From a virus, in IMG/VR virus record IMGVR_UViG_3300033233_000065, positions 1 to 44,202 of that record: a stretch of 44,202 nt of DNA. One strand, written 5' to 3'. How positions within the stretch are numbered: position 1 is the stretch's first letter; the number at the start of each line of letters is the position of its first letter. Shown piece after piece: positions 6,371-14,384 of this stretch. The translations under genes were made by a program, and so were the position numbers. The notes under the pieces were generated by a model. The model did no database searches and was not told the DNA's origin. It saw only the letters and a list, made by a program, of their open reading frames with translations.

Positions 6371-6547
6371 ATGACAAAGCTTTCTGGAAATAGGCTAAGA
6401 ATGAGTGATGGTACGATCAAGCACTTCAAGTCCGCAAAGGCTCGTGATAGCTTTGAGCACGTAGCCGAGGCTTACAAGCACGGATGGAAAGGTCCGAATA
6501 GTGGAGGTAGAGGAGGTAACGCCTCCAGACGGACTGGTAAGAAATAA
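6371..6547 (+). CDS. Small conserved phage-type protein (58 aa)
   Basis: ATG 6371 is set by GGAGG 6 nt upstream. The segment NRLRMSDGTIKHFKSAKARDSFEHVAEAYKHGWK resembles a short protein seen in many phages (R-x-DGT-x-x-x-F-x-S-x-x-A-x-D-x-F-E-R/H-x-A-x-A-x-K-H-GW). It is followed by a Gly/Arg/Lys-rich tail (GGRGGNASRRTGKK) typical of nucleic-acid contact. Function unknown. Palindrome copy 2 starts 3 nt after the stop. Confidence 0.75.
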   Translation: MTKLSGNRLRMSDGTIKHFKSAKARDSFEHVAEAYKHGWKGPNSGGRGGNASRRTGKK

Positions 6548-6549
6548 CT

Positions 6550-6565
6550 TGTCCATTGTTGGACA
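6550..6565. repeat. Dispersed palindrome copy 2 (TGTCCATTGTTGGACA)
   Basis: Lies between the stop at 6547 and the start at 6603. The flanks AC-T/TCT extend the family symmetry. Confidence 0.92.
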
Positions 6566-6602
6566 TCTATTGTCGGCTGCAGGATTCCCCTCCTAACGAG
6601 CC

Positions 6603-6935
6603 ATGCTTCTCTCCATTGACATTCAAGATCCGGTCCTGCTCACTGAACAGCATTACCACGGCTCCTGGGCAGGCGAAGCGCAGACCAAACAGTCTGGCAC
6701 TGCAAATGTATGGCTTCCAATGCGAGATATCAACGGTATCTCCGAAGCCATCACCGCGCTCCACCGCCTGTCGGGGCGGCACCATGCTGAGTCCCTCTCT
6801 CCCGCCCAGCGCGCGGAGCGCACGCAGTTGTTGACCATCTGCATAAAACTTCTCACAGCAGAGCGAGAGTTGCTCCTTCGGGACTTCGCTAAACTTCTAG
6901 CCAATGCACTCAACCAAGCCTCCAAATCCGAATAA
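6603..6935 (+). CDS. Hypothetical helical protein (110 aa)
   Basis: ATG 6603 is preceded only by a weak GAG. The N-terminal third is beta-like (MLLSIDIQDPVLLTEQHYHGSW...NVWLPMRDINGI). The rest is helical with SPAQRAERTQLLTICIKLLTAERELLLRDFAKLLANALNQ, suggesting a coiled coil. No family recognised. The next gene starts inside it. Confidence 0.65.
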   Translation: MLLSIDIQDPVLLTEQHYHGSWAGEAQTKQSGTANVWLPMRDINGISEAITALHRLSGRHHAESLSPAQRAERTQLLTICIKLLTAERELLLRDFAKLLANALNQASKSE

Positions 6936-7077
6936 GAAAAGGGTCTCTGGTTGGTTCGTAGAGGTTCCGACTGAAATGAAACAGAAGTTCAAAGCGATGT
7001 ACCCTCGCCGCGTACAGATGAGGAAGCTTACCATCCTCGCTATCCAATGGGCAATCAGACAAAAGAGGCCACTGTGA
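6904..7077 (+). CDS. Small basic protein (57 aa)
   Basis: Open from ATG 6904, overlapping the previous gene by 32 nt, to the UGA that forms a GTGA overlap with the next start. The product (HSTKPPNPNKKRVSGWFVEVPTEM... then RRVQMRKLTILAIQWAIRQKRPL) has a strand-helix-helix look, like small ribbon-helix-helix DNA-binding proteins (VEVPTEMKQKFK). That is only a guess. No clear ribosome-binding site. Confidence 0.5.
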   Translation: MHSTKPPNPNKKRVSGWFVEVPTEMKQKFKAMYPRRVQMRKLTILAIQWAIRQKRPL

Positions 7078-7271
7078 GCATGACGAAAGAAGAACATCGA
7101 GAGCGCCATCGGCAGCTGCATAAAGCACTAGATGAACTAGTAGCAGACTGGATTGCTTGTACAAAAAACTATCCAAGTCAGTCTACTATTTTGTCTTTGA
7201 TGGAATGGTCATATCAGCAGACTGTGAACCCAGTTGCTCAAACTGTAATGGGAGGGCCAAGTGAAGGTTGA
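7074..7271 (+). CDS. Hypothetical small protein (65 aa)
   Basis: GTG 7074 is preferred to ATG 7080 because AAGAGG lies 6 nt before it and it makes a GTGA overlap. Product: MSMTKEEHRERHRQLHKALDELVADWIACT... with an amphipathic N-terminal helix and a C-terminal end GGPSEG that doubles as the next gene's ribosome-binding region. Unknown function. Confidence 0.65.
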   Translation: MSMTKEEHRERHRQLHKALDELVADWIACTKNYPSQSTILSLMEWSYQQTVNPVAQTVMGGPSEG

Positions 7272-8121
7272 CAACTTTGCCCTAACCAACTTCCAAACCT
7301 GTCCTGCAAAGTATGATCTCCGTATCAGACAGGGGATTACTACTCGTCGCCGTTCAAGTGCTCTCGCCTTCGGTGGTGGGTTTCATGAGGGACTTGCTAC
7401 TTGGTATAAGACTGGAGATCTTGCTGCTGCATTGACTGCCATTGCTACTAAATGGGATGATACAGTTTCAGCAGACGACTATCGGACTAAGGAGAAGGCT
7501 GTCCAAGTCATGATAGACTATGTCAAGCACTATCCTGCAGAAAACTTCAAGGTAGTAGGGATTGAAGATGGTGCTCCAATGATCGAGGTGCCATTCGTTC
7601 TAGACACTGGAATGGTTACTGACGATGGAGAGCCTATTGAGTACGGTGGTATCTTTGACGGTCTTGTAGACTTCAACGGTCAGCTATGGGTGCTTGAGCA
7701 CAAGACGACCAGTCAGCTTGGCTCGTACTATTTTGATCAGTTCAAGCCAAATAATCAAGTGACTGGGTATATCTGGGCGGCGGAACAGCTGTCTGGACGA
7801 AAGGTTCATGGTGCTATCATCAACGCTATTGGAGTCTACAAGACTGGCACGACGAAGTTCGAGCGAGGAATGACTGCACGTCATCCACAGGATCTAGTGG
7901 AATGGCTGGAGAATATCAGACTAGTATGTAATCAGATCAAGCGTGCAGAGAAAGAAGGTTTCTCTCAGTCCACGAACGCTTGTACACTTTATGGGAAGTG
8001 TGAGTATCATTCAATCCATGTCCTCTCCCATCCATCAGAGAGAGAAAAGCGGATTGAGTCTGATTACATTAGGGAAGCATGGGACTTCGAGCATAGAACA
8101 GGAACAGAGTTCAAAGAATGA
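7261..8121 (+). CDS. PD-(D/E)XK nuclease, Cas4/RecB-like
   Basis: GTG 7261 is fixed by GGGAGG 6 nt upstream. The 286-residue product has the family order: an N-terminal FQTCPAKYDLR with a cysteine, a FHEGLA helix (FGGGFHEGL), then FDGLVDFNGQLWVLEHKTT. The catalytic D137, E146 and K148 lie in that last segment, and a C-terminal CTLYGKC pair follows. The first and last cysteines may bind an iron-sulphur cluster as in Cas4/AddB-type nucleases. It heads the replication/recombination block and would be a DNA exonuclease acting with the P-loop ATPase and ssDNA-binding protein downstream. No CRISPR array is present. Confidence 0.88.
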   Translation: MKVDNFALTNFQTCPAKYDLRIRQGITTRRRSSALAFGGGFHEGLATWYKTGDLAAALTAIATKWDDTVSADDYRTKEKAVQVMIDYVKHYPAENFKVVGIEDGAPMIEVPFVLDTGMVTDDGEPIEYGGIFDGLVDFNGQLWVLEHKTTSQLGSYYFDQFKPNNQVTGYIWAAEQLSGRKVHGAIINAIGVYKTGTTKFERGMTARHPQDLVEWLENIRLVCNQIKRAEKEGFSQSTNACTLYGKCEYHSIHVLSHPSEREKRIESDYIREAWDFEHRTGTEFKE

Positions 8122-8315
8122 CTGAGCCTATCACTGATGACGACCTTGCAAAGTTCATTGCTTGGTGGTCTCGAATCATGGCTTACCATCATAAGATGCG
8201 TGGTACGATCTACAAAAATGTAAAGCGTCATAATGAGCTGTTAGAAGAAATCAGATGCCGCCTCTTCCAACCTGAACCTTCTCAAGGAGATTTGTTCAGT
8301 GACAGCAAACGATAA
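8118..8315 (+). CDS. Hypothetical protein (65 aa)
   Basis: ATGA overlap with the nuclease gene. A mostly helical product (ITDDDLAKFIAWWSRIMAYHHKMRGTIYKNVKRHNELLEEIRCRLF) ending in PEPSQGDLFSDSKR. The GDLF tail recalls clamp- or SSB-binding peptides, but this is not a verified motif. It overlaps the next gene by 17 nt. Unknown. Confidence 0.65.
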   Translation: MTEPITDDDLAKFIAWWSRIMAYHHKMRGTIYKNVKRHNELLEEIRCRLFQPEPSQGDLFSDSKR

Positions 8316-8700
8316 ACAGACTGATTTCGTTGCTACTATACGCTTGATGTACAAAGCGGAAGATGATGTAGAAGCTCAGTTGATTGCTGAGTTGGCAAGA
8401 GAGCGGGCGGAATCTGAACTCGATACAGAGGAGGACGGTGATGAAGCAATCCTAACACAAGTGACTAGTTTTGCAGTTGCAGTAGAACCAAGGGAGTTGC
8501 TGACACGGTTGGCCCTGACGAGGAACGATCTGATCCGAACAAGATACAGAGAGTGCTTCGAGCTGGCAAGGCAACTGGATCAACTCTCCGATGCACTACA
8601 GAAGCGCCTGATGCCGGATGAAGTTGCCGATTACGATTTTGGCCACTTCATAGAAGTAGCTGGTAAAGTCCTCAATGAAGGAGAGAATCCAAGTGACTAA
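8299..8700 (+). CDS. Hypothetical acidic helical protein (133 aa)
   Basis: GTG 8299 with AAGGAG about 9 nt upstream. The product is rich in Glu/Asp/Leu/Arg (DDVEAQLIAELARERAESELDTEEDGDE...; RYRECFELARQLDQLSDALQKRL) and probably coiled-coil. No family recognised. It sits between nuclease and ATPase, so a recombination accessory role is possible. Confidence 0.65.
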   Translation: MTANDKQTDFVATIRLMYKAEDDVEAQLIAELARERAESELDTEEDGDEAILTQVTSFAVAVEPRELLTRLALTRNDLIRTRYRECFELARQLDQLSDALQKRLMPDEVADYDFGHFIEVAGKVLNEGENPSD

Positions 8701-8860
8701 TCTTGAAGTTCCCGAAGAGCCAGATCTTTGCTCTGGCTGTGACCTTCCCCTTGATGAGTTTGGATGCTGTGACAATCCAGACTGCCCAATGTATGACTAT
8801 GGGGAAGAAGATGAAGAAGAAGTCGACTTTGGCGATGACACTTCTAGCGAAGAAGTCTAA
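8693..8860 (+). CDS. Zinc-ribbon mini-protein with acidic tail (55 aa)
   Basis: GTG 8693 follows AAGGAGAG and overlaps the previous stop. CSGCDLPLDEFGCCDNPDCPMY is a compact zinc-ribbon candidate, and the last 20 residues are nearly all Asp/Glu (GEEDEEEVDFGDD), mimicking nucleic acid charge. It could bind a partner protein or inhibit a host nucleic-acid enzyme; this is inference. It overlaps the ATPase start by 1 nt. Confidence 0.65.
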   Translation: MTNLEVPEEPDLCSGCDLPLDEFGCCDNPDCPMYDYGEEDEEEVDFGDDTSSEEV

Positions 8861-9657
8861 TGCCTAACATTCTCGATTGGAAGCCAGATACCCGTCGGGC
8901 TGTGCTAGTCTTTGGAGGGTTCAAGACTGGTAAGACAGCTGGGGCCTGCACGTTCCCGAGACCAAATGTTATTGACTTCGACGGGGGCCTCGCTACTGTA
9001 GCACAACCTTGGTGGCAGAACAAGTTTGGCAAAAAGCCAATCCTCTACCAGACTTTCAAGGAGACCGAGAAAACAGACAGAGGGGTAGTAAAGGTACCTA
9101 AGGCCTTTGACGCTGCGTGTAGGTATTTCGACGAGCAGATGAAGCCAGGTGCCGTGGAACAGTTTGATACTTGGATTATCGACTCAGGAACTACCCTCAC
9201 CGAGGCTGCCTCTAACAAGGGAATCTATCTCCTCGGGGGTTCGAGAACTCCAGGTGCCAAGTCGGAGACTCACGACGCTGCAATAAAAAGCGGCTTGATT
9301 GTTCTGAAGCAACAAGACTTCGGAGCCGAGCGTTCGATGAGTGAGCAGTTCGTCCAGATGGTTCTTGACTCTGGAAAGCATGTTGTCCTGATCTGTCATG
9401 AGAAGATGATCTATAACGATAGTGATGCTATCATCGGGATAGTACCTCTCCTGACAGGTCAATCAGCAGAAAGGATTCCTTTGAAGTTCGATGAAGTTTA
9501 TCGAATGAAGATGGTCAAGAAAGGCCTGGAGATGCAGCGTGTTCTTCAGACCCAGCCGGATGGAATCACTAGATGTGGTTCTCGCCTTGGTGTCCCAGAC
9601 GGTACAGAGTGGACATGGGATGCCCTCAACAAAGCTCTAACTTCACAGGAGAAGTAG
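8860..9657 (+). CDS. P-loop ATPase, RecA/Sak4-like recombination protein
   Basis: 265 residues with Walker A G19-GFKT-GKT26 close to the N-terminus and a Walker B-like WIIDSGTT near residue 108. The arrangement (short N-terminus, VFGGFKTGKT, VIDFDGGLATV) fits phage AAA_24/Sak4-type single-strand-annealing ATPases. These usually lie next to an SSB-like protein, as here. It would load on ssDNA during recombination or replication. It starts at ATG 8860, overlapping the previous stop (TAATG). Confidence 0.82.
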   Translation: MPNILDWKPDTRRAVLVFGGFKTGKTAGACTFPRPNVIDFDGGLATVAQPWWQNKFGKKPILYQTFKETEKTDRGVVKVPKAFDAACRYFDEQMKPGAVEQFDTWIIDSGTTLTEAASNKGIYLLGGSRTPGAKSETHDAAIKSGLIVLKQQDFGAERSMSEQFVQMVLDSGKHVVLICHEKMIYNDSDAIIGIVPLLTGQSAERIPLKFDEVYRMKMVKKGLEMQRVLQTQPDGITRCGSRLGVPDGTEWTWDALNKALTSQEK

Positions 9658-9659
9658 CA

Positions 9660-10043
9660 ATGCCGATGATTCAGCCAGACCTCAGTGATGTTGGCCCGAT
9701 TGAGCCAGGTACTTACAAAGCTCGAATCGACAAGGTTGACACTGGAGTTTCAAAGAGTGGGAATCCAAAGTTGGACATCCAGTTCAGTGTATTTGCTGGT
9801 GGAGAAAGGCCTAAGACTCGTAAAGTCAGTATGCCATATACTGGTGGTGGTGCCTTTGGCTTTGCTGGACTCCTTCGTGCCTGTCACTTCAATGAACTGG
9901 CAGATGCTTATACAAAGAAGGATGGAGCCAAGCCTCCATTCGACACAGACTCCCTCGTCTCTCAGGAGTTGATGGTTGTTGTCGAGGCCGATACCTACAA
10001 TGGCCAGATGACTGACAAGATCGTTAGCTACCTTCCTGCATAA
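9660..10043 (+). CDS. DUF669-like single-stranded DNA-binding protein
   Basis: AGGAGAAG precedes ATG 9660. The 127-residue product has the hallmarks of phage DUF669/SSB-like proteins: I-E-P-G-T-Y-K-A-R-I near the N-terminus, VSKSGNPKLDIQFSVF (a G-x-P-x-L beta segment), and a final beta strand. Its place right after the Sak4-like ATPase is the typical pairing. It would coat ssDNA during replication and recombination. A long hairpin follows. Confidence 0.75.
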   Translation: MPMIQPDLSDVGPIEPGTYKARIDKVDTGVSKSGNPKLDIQFSVFAGGERPKTRKVSMPYTGGGAFGFAGLLRACHFNELADAYTKKDGAKPPFDTDSLVSQELMVVVEADTYNGQMTDKIVSYLPA

Positions 10044-10051
10044 GGGAGTAT

Positions 10052-10107
10052 AGAAGGGCTAGGTAGCAGTTGTCCATTGTTGGACATCTATGCTATCTAG
10101 CCCTTCT
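10052..10107. terminator. 56-bp hairpin with the dispersed palindrome at its tip
   Basis: AGAAGGGCTAGGTAGCA (10052-10068) pairs with TGCTATCTAGCCCTTCT (10091-10107), 16 of 17 positions. Palindrome copy 3 sits exactly in the middle, so the whole 56 bp is one extended inverted repeat. The run after the stem (CTTCTTAC) is weakly U-rich. It could act as terminator, RNA-processing site or cruciform. Confidence 0.7.
10071..10086. repeat. Dispersed palindrome copy 3 (TGTCCATTGTTGGACA)
   Basis: Identical to copy 2, including the flanking TTG...ATCTAT. It forms the apex of the long hairpin between the ssDNA-binding protein and the 10118 gene. Confidence 0.92.
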
Positions 10108-10117
10108 TACATCTACC

Positions 10118-10417
10118 ATGACTGAGGAAGTCATCACTGGTGGGATGCTGAGAGTAGTATCTAATACAGGGAATACTACTGAAGTTTACGTAGTAAATGG
10201 ACAAGGAGCTTTTCAAGGGCTTCGAGATGCCGTCGAGCGTTTCTATGAAGCTGGGCATCCTCACATCTACTCCATCGTAGGAAGAAATGATGCAGGGATG
10301 GATATTCCTGTTGTGTTTATTCTAGAAGATATCTCCCTGATCTTTCTCCTTCCACCTCCCAGCAATATCGCTCGTCCTGGTATTGCTATCGTAGATCCTA
10401 ATAGAAAACTCTCATGA
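10118..10417 (+). CDS. Hypothetical protein (99 aa)
   Basis: ATG 10118 just beyond the hairpin has no clear ribosome-binding site; ATG 10145 (after GGTGGG) is an alternative. The product is beta-rich (TGGMLRVVSNTGNTTEVYVVNGQGAFQGLRDAVERFYEAGHPHIYSIVGRNDAG) with a hydrophobic stretch IPVVFILEDISLIFLL. No family recognised. It overlaps the methyltransferase start by 4 nt (ATGA). Confidence 0.6.
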   Translation: MTEEVITGGMLRVVSNTGNTTEVYVVNGQGAFQGLRDAVERFYEAGHPHIYSIVGRNDAGMDIPVVFILEDISLIFLLPPPSNIARPGIAIVDPNRKLS

Positions 10418-11646
10418 AAATCCCTATCTCAAGTATCAAAGTACCTCGTGAACGATTGAGGGAAGATAATGGAGATCTAGAATCTCTTGCAGCCTCCCTT
10501 GTGAAGTTTGGTCTCCTCCAGCCTATCATCATTGATCCAGATTACAATCTTGTTGCTGGCTACCGTCGACTGAATGCTGCTCAGATGAATGGGTGGACAG
10601 AGATTGAAGTTGCTATCAGAGATAACATGGACGAGCTGGATCAACGAGAAGTAGAATTAGAAGAAAACATCGCTCGGAAGGATATGACTTGGCAGGAAAG
10701 AGTCAAGAGCGTTGCAGAACTAGACAGGCTTCGTCGGTTCAAGGATCCTACTTGGACGCAGGAACAAACAGCAGCCGTCGCAGGCCTTCAGAGAACTAGA
10801 GTCACGGAAGCGCTTCAACTTGATAAGATGATGAGGCTATTCCCTGAACTATCCGAAGCTAAGGATATTAGTCAAGCAAAGAACTGGATGGCGGCGAAAG
10901 CTCAGATGGTAACGAGGAAGGTTGCTGTTAGCGCAAGTCCTGTGTATAGTGATATAGAAGATAAACTAGTCCTTGGAGACTCAACAGAGATCATCAAGTC
11001 TGTTCCTGATGAGTCATTCCATGCAGTCATCACTGATCCTCCGTTTGGAGTGGATTATGACAAGAGGTCTGAAGGCAATATTGGTCAGCTCAGTTCTTAC
11101 AGGGACGATGAAGATTCATATCTTCGTCTCCTCTCGATGGCTCCCGATCTATACCGAGTGGTCAAGCCGAACGGGTGGCTTATATGGTTTCTTGGCATCA
11201 CTTGGTATGAAAGAGCTAAAGGCGTCTTTAGAGACGCAGGATTCACAGTCGATGAGATCCCCATAATCTGGAATCGTTCAGGCGGCAGAACATTTACGTC
11301 ACGTCCTGATAGGTATTTTACTCGTGGTTACGATATTGCTTTACACTGTCTAAAGGGTGAACCACAGCTTGTGCAACGTAATAAATCTAATGTAATCACG
11401 ATTGATCCTGTATCTCAAAGTGAGCGAGAGCTACTGGTTGAACGCCCTGTTGAGTTGTATGCTGAGCTGATTCGACGTTTGACAGTTCCAGGTGAAACTA
11501 TAGCCGATTTCTTTGTTGGGTCAGGTTCTTGCTTGGCTGCTGCTGCTTCTCTTCAGCGGGATTTCTGGGGTTGCGAGCAGAATCCAGAACGTAGAGCTTA
11601 TGCTTTACAAAAAGTGAAATCGTATATTCCTACTGTGGAGAAATAA
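10414..11646 (+). CDS. ParB-like N-terminal domain fused to a DNA methyltransferase
   Basis: Residues 1-110 are a ParB/Spo0J-type domain (PISSIKVPRERLREDNGDLESLAASLVKFGLLQPIII...VAGYRRLNAAQMNGW..., then ENIARKDMTWQER), followed by a helical linker. The C-terminal part is an amino-methyltransferase: motif IV DPPF (208-211) comes before the AdoMet-binding motif I DFFVGSGS (365-372), the permuted beta-class order. It should methylate adenine-N6 or cytosine-N4 at an unknown site. No cognate restriction enzyme lies nearby, so a protective or regulatory modification is likelier. The ParB part gives DNA binding or ParB-type CTP/NTP binding. Confidence 0.88.
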   Translation: MKIPISSIKVPRERLREDNGDLESLAASLVKFGLLQPIIIDPDYNLVAGYRRLNAAQMNGWTEIEVAIRDNMDELDQREVELEENIARKDMTWQERVKSVAELDRLRRFKDPTWTQEQTAAVAGLQRTRVTEALQLDKMMRLFPELSEAKDISQAKNWMAAKAQMVTRKVAVSASPVYSDIEDKLVLGDSTEIIKSVPDESFHAVITDPPFGVDYDKRSEGNIGQLSSYRDDEDSYLRLLSMAPDLYRVVKPNGWLIWFLGITWYERAKGVFRDAGFTVDEIPIIWNRSGGRTFTSRPDRYFTRGYDIALHCLKGEPQLVQRNKSNVITIDPVSQSERELLVERPVELYAELIRRLTVPGETIADFFVGSGSCLAAAASLQRDFWGCEQNPERRAYALQKVKSYIPTVEK

Positions 11647-11647
11647 A

Positions 11648-12004
11648 ATGTCGGGCCACCATAAGTATTTACCAAAGATCAGTGATCTTGATCTTATGTG
11701 GCTTGCAGGACTTCTAGAAGGAGAAGGATGCTTTGACAATACTTCCAATGGAGTTCCAAGGATACGCCTTCGTATGGCAGATCCTGACGTAGTAGATAGG
11801 GCTGCTATGATCGTAGGACTATCTATTGACAAAGTCAAAGAGACTTCTCCCAGAGGTGTTGGTAAACTTGTAACGTATGATATAGCTATTCACGGAACAC
11901 CAGCAATACAACTCATGCAGCTTTTATATCTTCAAATGGGTGGACGTAGACGTGACAAGATAACAGAAATTCTACGAGCATCTCATGGAAGGTACAATGT
12001 CTGA
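11648..12004 (+). CDS. LAGLIDADG-type homing endonuclease
   Basis: 118 residues with the signature WLAGLLEGEGCF (residues about 18-29), in which the acidic E of EGEG would bind the catalytic metal. With one such motif it would work as a homodimer. It starts at ATG 11648 with GGAG upstream and overlaps the polymerase start by 8 nt, being inserted neatly between methyltransferase and polymerase. Free-standing homing endonucleases commonly lie beside the gene whose empty allele they cut, here probably the polymerase or methyltransferase. Confidence 0.8.
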   Translation: MSGHHKYLPKISDLDLMWLAGLLEGEGCFDNTSNGVPRIRLRMADPDVVDRAAMIVGLSIDKVKETSPRGVGKLVTYDIAIHGTPAIQLMQLLYLQMGGRRRDKITEILRASHGRYNV

Positions 12005-14384
12005 TCTAGTCCAAGCAGGTCCTCGGGACGCAAAGATTATGTTGGTAGGAGAAGCTCCTGGAGCTAACGAAGGTGCAGGTCGTCCATTTTGCGGCTATGC
12101 TGGCGACATGCTCACAAATATGTTAGGCCGCGCAGGAATACAAAGACATGAGTGTTTCATCACGAACCTCTGCCACATCAGGCCTCCAGGAAATGACTTC
12201 GAGTGGTTCTACAAAAAAGAGAACCAGATTCACTACATCCAAGGAGTCCTTCAACTCAAGAAGGACATTGAGGAGATCAAACCTAACCTCGTGGTTGCCC
12301 TTGGAGCCCATCCCCTCCGTGCTCTCACTAATCGAAAAGCTATCAGCGACTGGAGAGGAAGTATTCTGGAAAGTACACTGGTCAAAGGGCAGAAGGTTAT
12401 TGGTACATATCACCCTGCCGCTATCCTTCGTATCTGGGACTACAAAGCCATTGCAGAGTTCGACCTCAGGCGCTGTGCAGAAGAAGCCAAGACGCCAGCG
12501 ATCCTCCTCCCGATAAGAGAACTGATTCTCAATCCTACGGCTGATAAGGCCGAGCCTATCATTCGACAGATGGAGCAAGCAGACTGGCTCGCTGTTGATA
12601 TTGAAACTGCTCAGGATGATAATGGGAAGATACACATTACTTGCATTGGATTCTCAGACCGCTGGGATCGTGCGATAACACTGAGCTTCGATTCTCCACA
12701 GAATCAGCATTTCGCTCGATGCCTTCTCAGTTCCCCCGCAAAAAAGATCTTCCAAAATGGAAATATCTTCGACATCCCAGTACTTCGAGATGCTGGATAC
12801 GAGGTAAGAAACTATGCGTGGGATACGATGCTTGGGCACCATTCTCTCTTTCCTGAAAGTGCTGGCGGAGAAGATGAGATGTCTCGTATGGAAGGCAAGA
12901 AGAAGCAAGCTGCCTTACGAAAAGGTCTTGCTTTCCAAACGTCTATCTACACCCGAGAGCCTCGTTATAAAGATGATGGCAAAATGTGGCATCTCACTGG
13001 AGATATACAGATGTTCTGGCGCTACAATGCGCTGGACGCGGCTGTTACTAGAGAAATAAAAGATGCACAGGATCGAGAGCTTCATGACTTCGGAACGATT
13101 GGAGTTCTCGAACATGAGATGGCATTGACTGAGCCACTGATGGAGATGACTCGGACAGGGATCAAAGTAGATCTAACTGTCAGGGAACAGATGAAGAAGC
13201 AGATTCTTCTTGAGGTTGATCGTCTCCAGGCCTTCCTCAACGAAGGAGCAGGTTCCAGTATCAATGCCGCATCTTCTAAACAGGTTCAAGAGTTGATGTA
13301 TGGAAAGCTTGGACTGCCAGCCAAGCGGAATAAGAAAACTGGTAATCCTACGGCGAACAAGGACGCAATCAATGAACTTGCCGCCAAATACAATCACCCT
13401 CTTCTCCTGACCGTCCTAAAGATTCGTGAGCGTCGAAAGATGGTTGAGACATATCTCAACGCTCCAGTTGATGCAGACAGTCGTATGAGGTGCTCGTGGG
13501 ATGTCACAGGAACAAGAAGTGGGCGACTATCCAGTCGCGCGAGTCTCTCTGGATCTGGAACTAATCTGCAGAACATCCCGAAGGAAATGCGAAAAATGTT
13601 CGTCGCAGATGATGGATGTGTCTTTATCAATCGTGACTTCTCACAAGCGGAAGCGCGAGTCGTGGCTGCCCTCGCCGACGATCAATATCTGCTTGAACTG
13701 TTCGCAGACCCTAAACGGGACGTTCACAGAGAAACAGCTGCTGCAATCTTTGGGATTCCTGTTGGTGACGTTACTCCAGAGCAAAGATACACTGCGAAAC
13801 GAGTCCGTCATGCAGTCAACTACGGAATGGATGCTAAAAGATTTGTTGAAGTGGTCAACGAAGATGCAGAAGAAACGGGAATCAGGATTGATCTCACCCT
13901 TGCAAGAAAAGTAATAGATGGATTCTTCCTACTCCATCCAAACCATAAGACTGTCTATTGGGCAGGGATTGAGCGTGAACTTCGTGCGTCACGTACTCTC
14001 AATACACCATTTGGACGGAAGAGGACTTTCTATGGAAGGATGGATGACAAGCTTCTACGTGAAGCTTACTCTTATCCTCCACAATCCGCCATTGGAGATC
14101 TATGCTGCAAGGCACTAGTCTCTATATGGAAGGAGATACAGTTAGGGCGCCCTGATTGGAAAGTACAGCTTCTCCTCAATGTCCATGATAGCATCCTAGT
14201 ACAATGTCCTAGGGAGAGAGTTCATGAGGTTGCTAACGCTATGAAAGAGTGCATGGACATACCATTCTATGTCAATGGCCATACTGTTAGAGTCCCAACG
14301 GATTGCCAAGTAGGAGTCAACTGGAAGGACATGATAGACATTGAGAAGTGGGAGGCTCAAAATGTCAGAGCGGCTACTCCCTAA
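11997..14384 (+). CDS. Uracil-DNA-glycosylase / family-A DNA polymerase fusion
   Basis: 795 residues; ATG 11997 has GGAAGG 5 nt upstream. Domain 1 (about 1-185) is a family-4-like uracil-DNA glycosylase with GEAPGANE (18-25) and the YHPAA motif (H139). Domain 2 (about 195-370) is a 3'-5' exonuclease with D201-I-E203, GNIFDIP and YNALDAA. Domain 3 (about 385-795) is polymerase A: motif A RDFSQAE (D547), motif B KRVRHAVNYG (K601), motif C VHDS (D731). This is the replicative polymerase; the same fusion is known from SPO1-like phages. The glycosylase part may exclude uracil or be a structural remnant. Confidence 0.93.
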   Translation: MSDLVQAGPRDAKIMLVGEAPGANEGAGRPFCGYAGDMLTNMLGRAGIQRHECFITNLCHIRPPGNDFEWFYKKENQIHYIQGVLQLKKDIEEIKPNLVVALGAHPLRALTNRKAISDWRGSILESTLVKGQKVIGTYHPAAILRIWDYKAIAEFDLRRCAEEAKTPAILLPIRELILNPTADKAEPIIRQMEQADWLAVDIETAQDDNGKIHITCIGFSDRWDRAITLSFDSPQNQHFARCLLSSPAKKIFQNGNIFDIPVLRDAGYEVRNYAWDTMLGHHSLFPESAGGEDEMSRMEGKKKQAALRKGLAFQTSIYTREPRYKDDGKMWHLTGDIQMFWRYNALDAAVTREIKDAQDRELHDFGTIGVLEHEMALTEPLMEMTRTGIKVDLTVREQMKKQILLEVDRLQAFLNEGAGSSINAASSKQVQELMYGKLGLPAKRNKKTGNPTANKDAINELAAKYNHPLLLTVLKIRERRKMVETYLNAPVDADSRMRCSWDVTGTRSGRLSSRASLSGSGTNLQNIPKEMRKMFVADDGCVFINRDFSQAEARVVAALADDQYLLELFADPKRDVHRETAAAIFGIPVGDVTPEQRYTAKRVRHAVNYGMDAKRFVEVVNEDAEETGIRIDLTLARKVIDGFFLLHPNHKTVYWAGIERELRASRTLNTPFGRKRTFYGRMDDKLLREAYSYPPQSAIGDLCCKALVSIWKEIQLGRPDWKVQLLLNVHDSILVQCPRERVHEVANAMKECMDIPFYVNGHTVRVPTDCQVGVNWKDMIDIEKWEAQNVRAATP

